Position numbers and translations under genes: made by a program. The notes under the pieces were generated by a model. It was not told the DNA's origin. It saw nothing but the letters and a program-made list of their open reading frames with translations, and did not search any database. From NCBI GenBank assembly GCA_902766415.1, contig CACXDR010000304.1, forward strand, positions 1 to 6,221: a stretch of 6,221 nucleotides of DNA, given 5' to 3'. This document shows positions 6,163 through 6,221 of the stretch, piece after piece (within the stretch, counting starts at the first letter, position 1; every line of letters starts with the position of its first letter). Source of the stretch: an uncultured Lachnospiraceae bacterium (GTDB lineage Bacteria > Bacillota_A > Clostridia > Lachnospirales > Lachnospiraceae).

Positions 6163-6171
6163 TGGTATAGT
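6163..6171 (+). promoter_or_regulatory. Extended -10 promoter for the divergent right-hand gene
   Basis: TGGTATAGT fits the extended -10 pattern TGnTATAAT, with no good -35 element at the right distance. It lies about 32 nt upstream of the TTG start at 6203, so the leader would be only about 25 nt. It is divergent from the minus-strand promoter, the two -10 elements being about 40 bp apart. Confidence 0.5.
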
Positions 6172-6202
6172 GGTGGTATCTGCCTGAAAAGGAGGTCCTG
6201 TC

Positions 6203-6221
6203 TTGCAGCTTTCAGAAAAAA
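6203..6221 (+). CDS. Start of an unidentified gene running off the window (TTG start)
   Basis: AAGGAGGT (6189-6196) is followed after a short spacer by TTG at 6203. The first codons read M-Q-L-S-E-K before the window ends. The near-perfect Shine-Dalgarno and the extended -10 upstream make a real gene start likely, although TTG is a minor start codon. Six residues are too few to name the product. Confidence 0.6.

Overview
The window looks like chromosomal DNA from a fairly GC-rich Gram-positive, probably a Clostridia/Lachnospiraceae-type anaerobe. This is inferred from strong AGGAGG-type ribosome binding sites, sigma-A-like promoters, a TTG start behind a perfect Shine-Dalgarno, and the style of the glycogen-debranching-like and glycosyltransferase proteins. 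No rRNA or marker gene is present to confirm it.

Layout: (1) 60-2087, plus strand, a protein of the GlgX/isoamylase (GH13, CBM48) fold in which most catalytic residues are replaced; it ends in a Lys/Ala/Glu-rich tail. (2) 2101-2191, a nested inverted repeat between two convergent genes, probably a bidirectional terminator. (3) 2198-6071, minus strand, a three-gene surface-polysaccharide segment read right to left: a rhamnosyltransferase-like GT2 (5097-6071), a Wzx-type oligosaccharide flippase (3460-4917) and a second GT2 (2198-3241). (4) 6072-6221, a divergent control region with a minus-strand promoter for the polysaccharide genes and a plus-strand extended -10 promoter, RBS and TTG start of a gene that runs off the window.

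The three minus-strand genes fit one transcription unit that adds sugars to a lipid-linked glycan at the cytoplasmic face and flips it across the membrane. No priming transferase, polymerase or chain-length regulator is in the window, so the polymer cannot be named. The GlgX-like gene faces the other way and need not be functionally linked.

The two long gaps inside the polysaccharide unit hold the most unusual DNA. The gap before the flippase carries seven tandem 17-bp units. Each unit is a start-codon-like ATGA/ATAA followed by a Shine-Dalgarno-like AGGAA placed about 7 nt before the next unit, and the flippase start codon is itself the seventh unit. The gap before the last GT2 is filled by a 146-nt, nearly continuous imperfect hairpin. 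Together with the catalytically degenerate GlgX homologue, these are the main points for follow-up.
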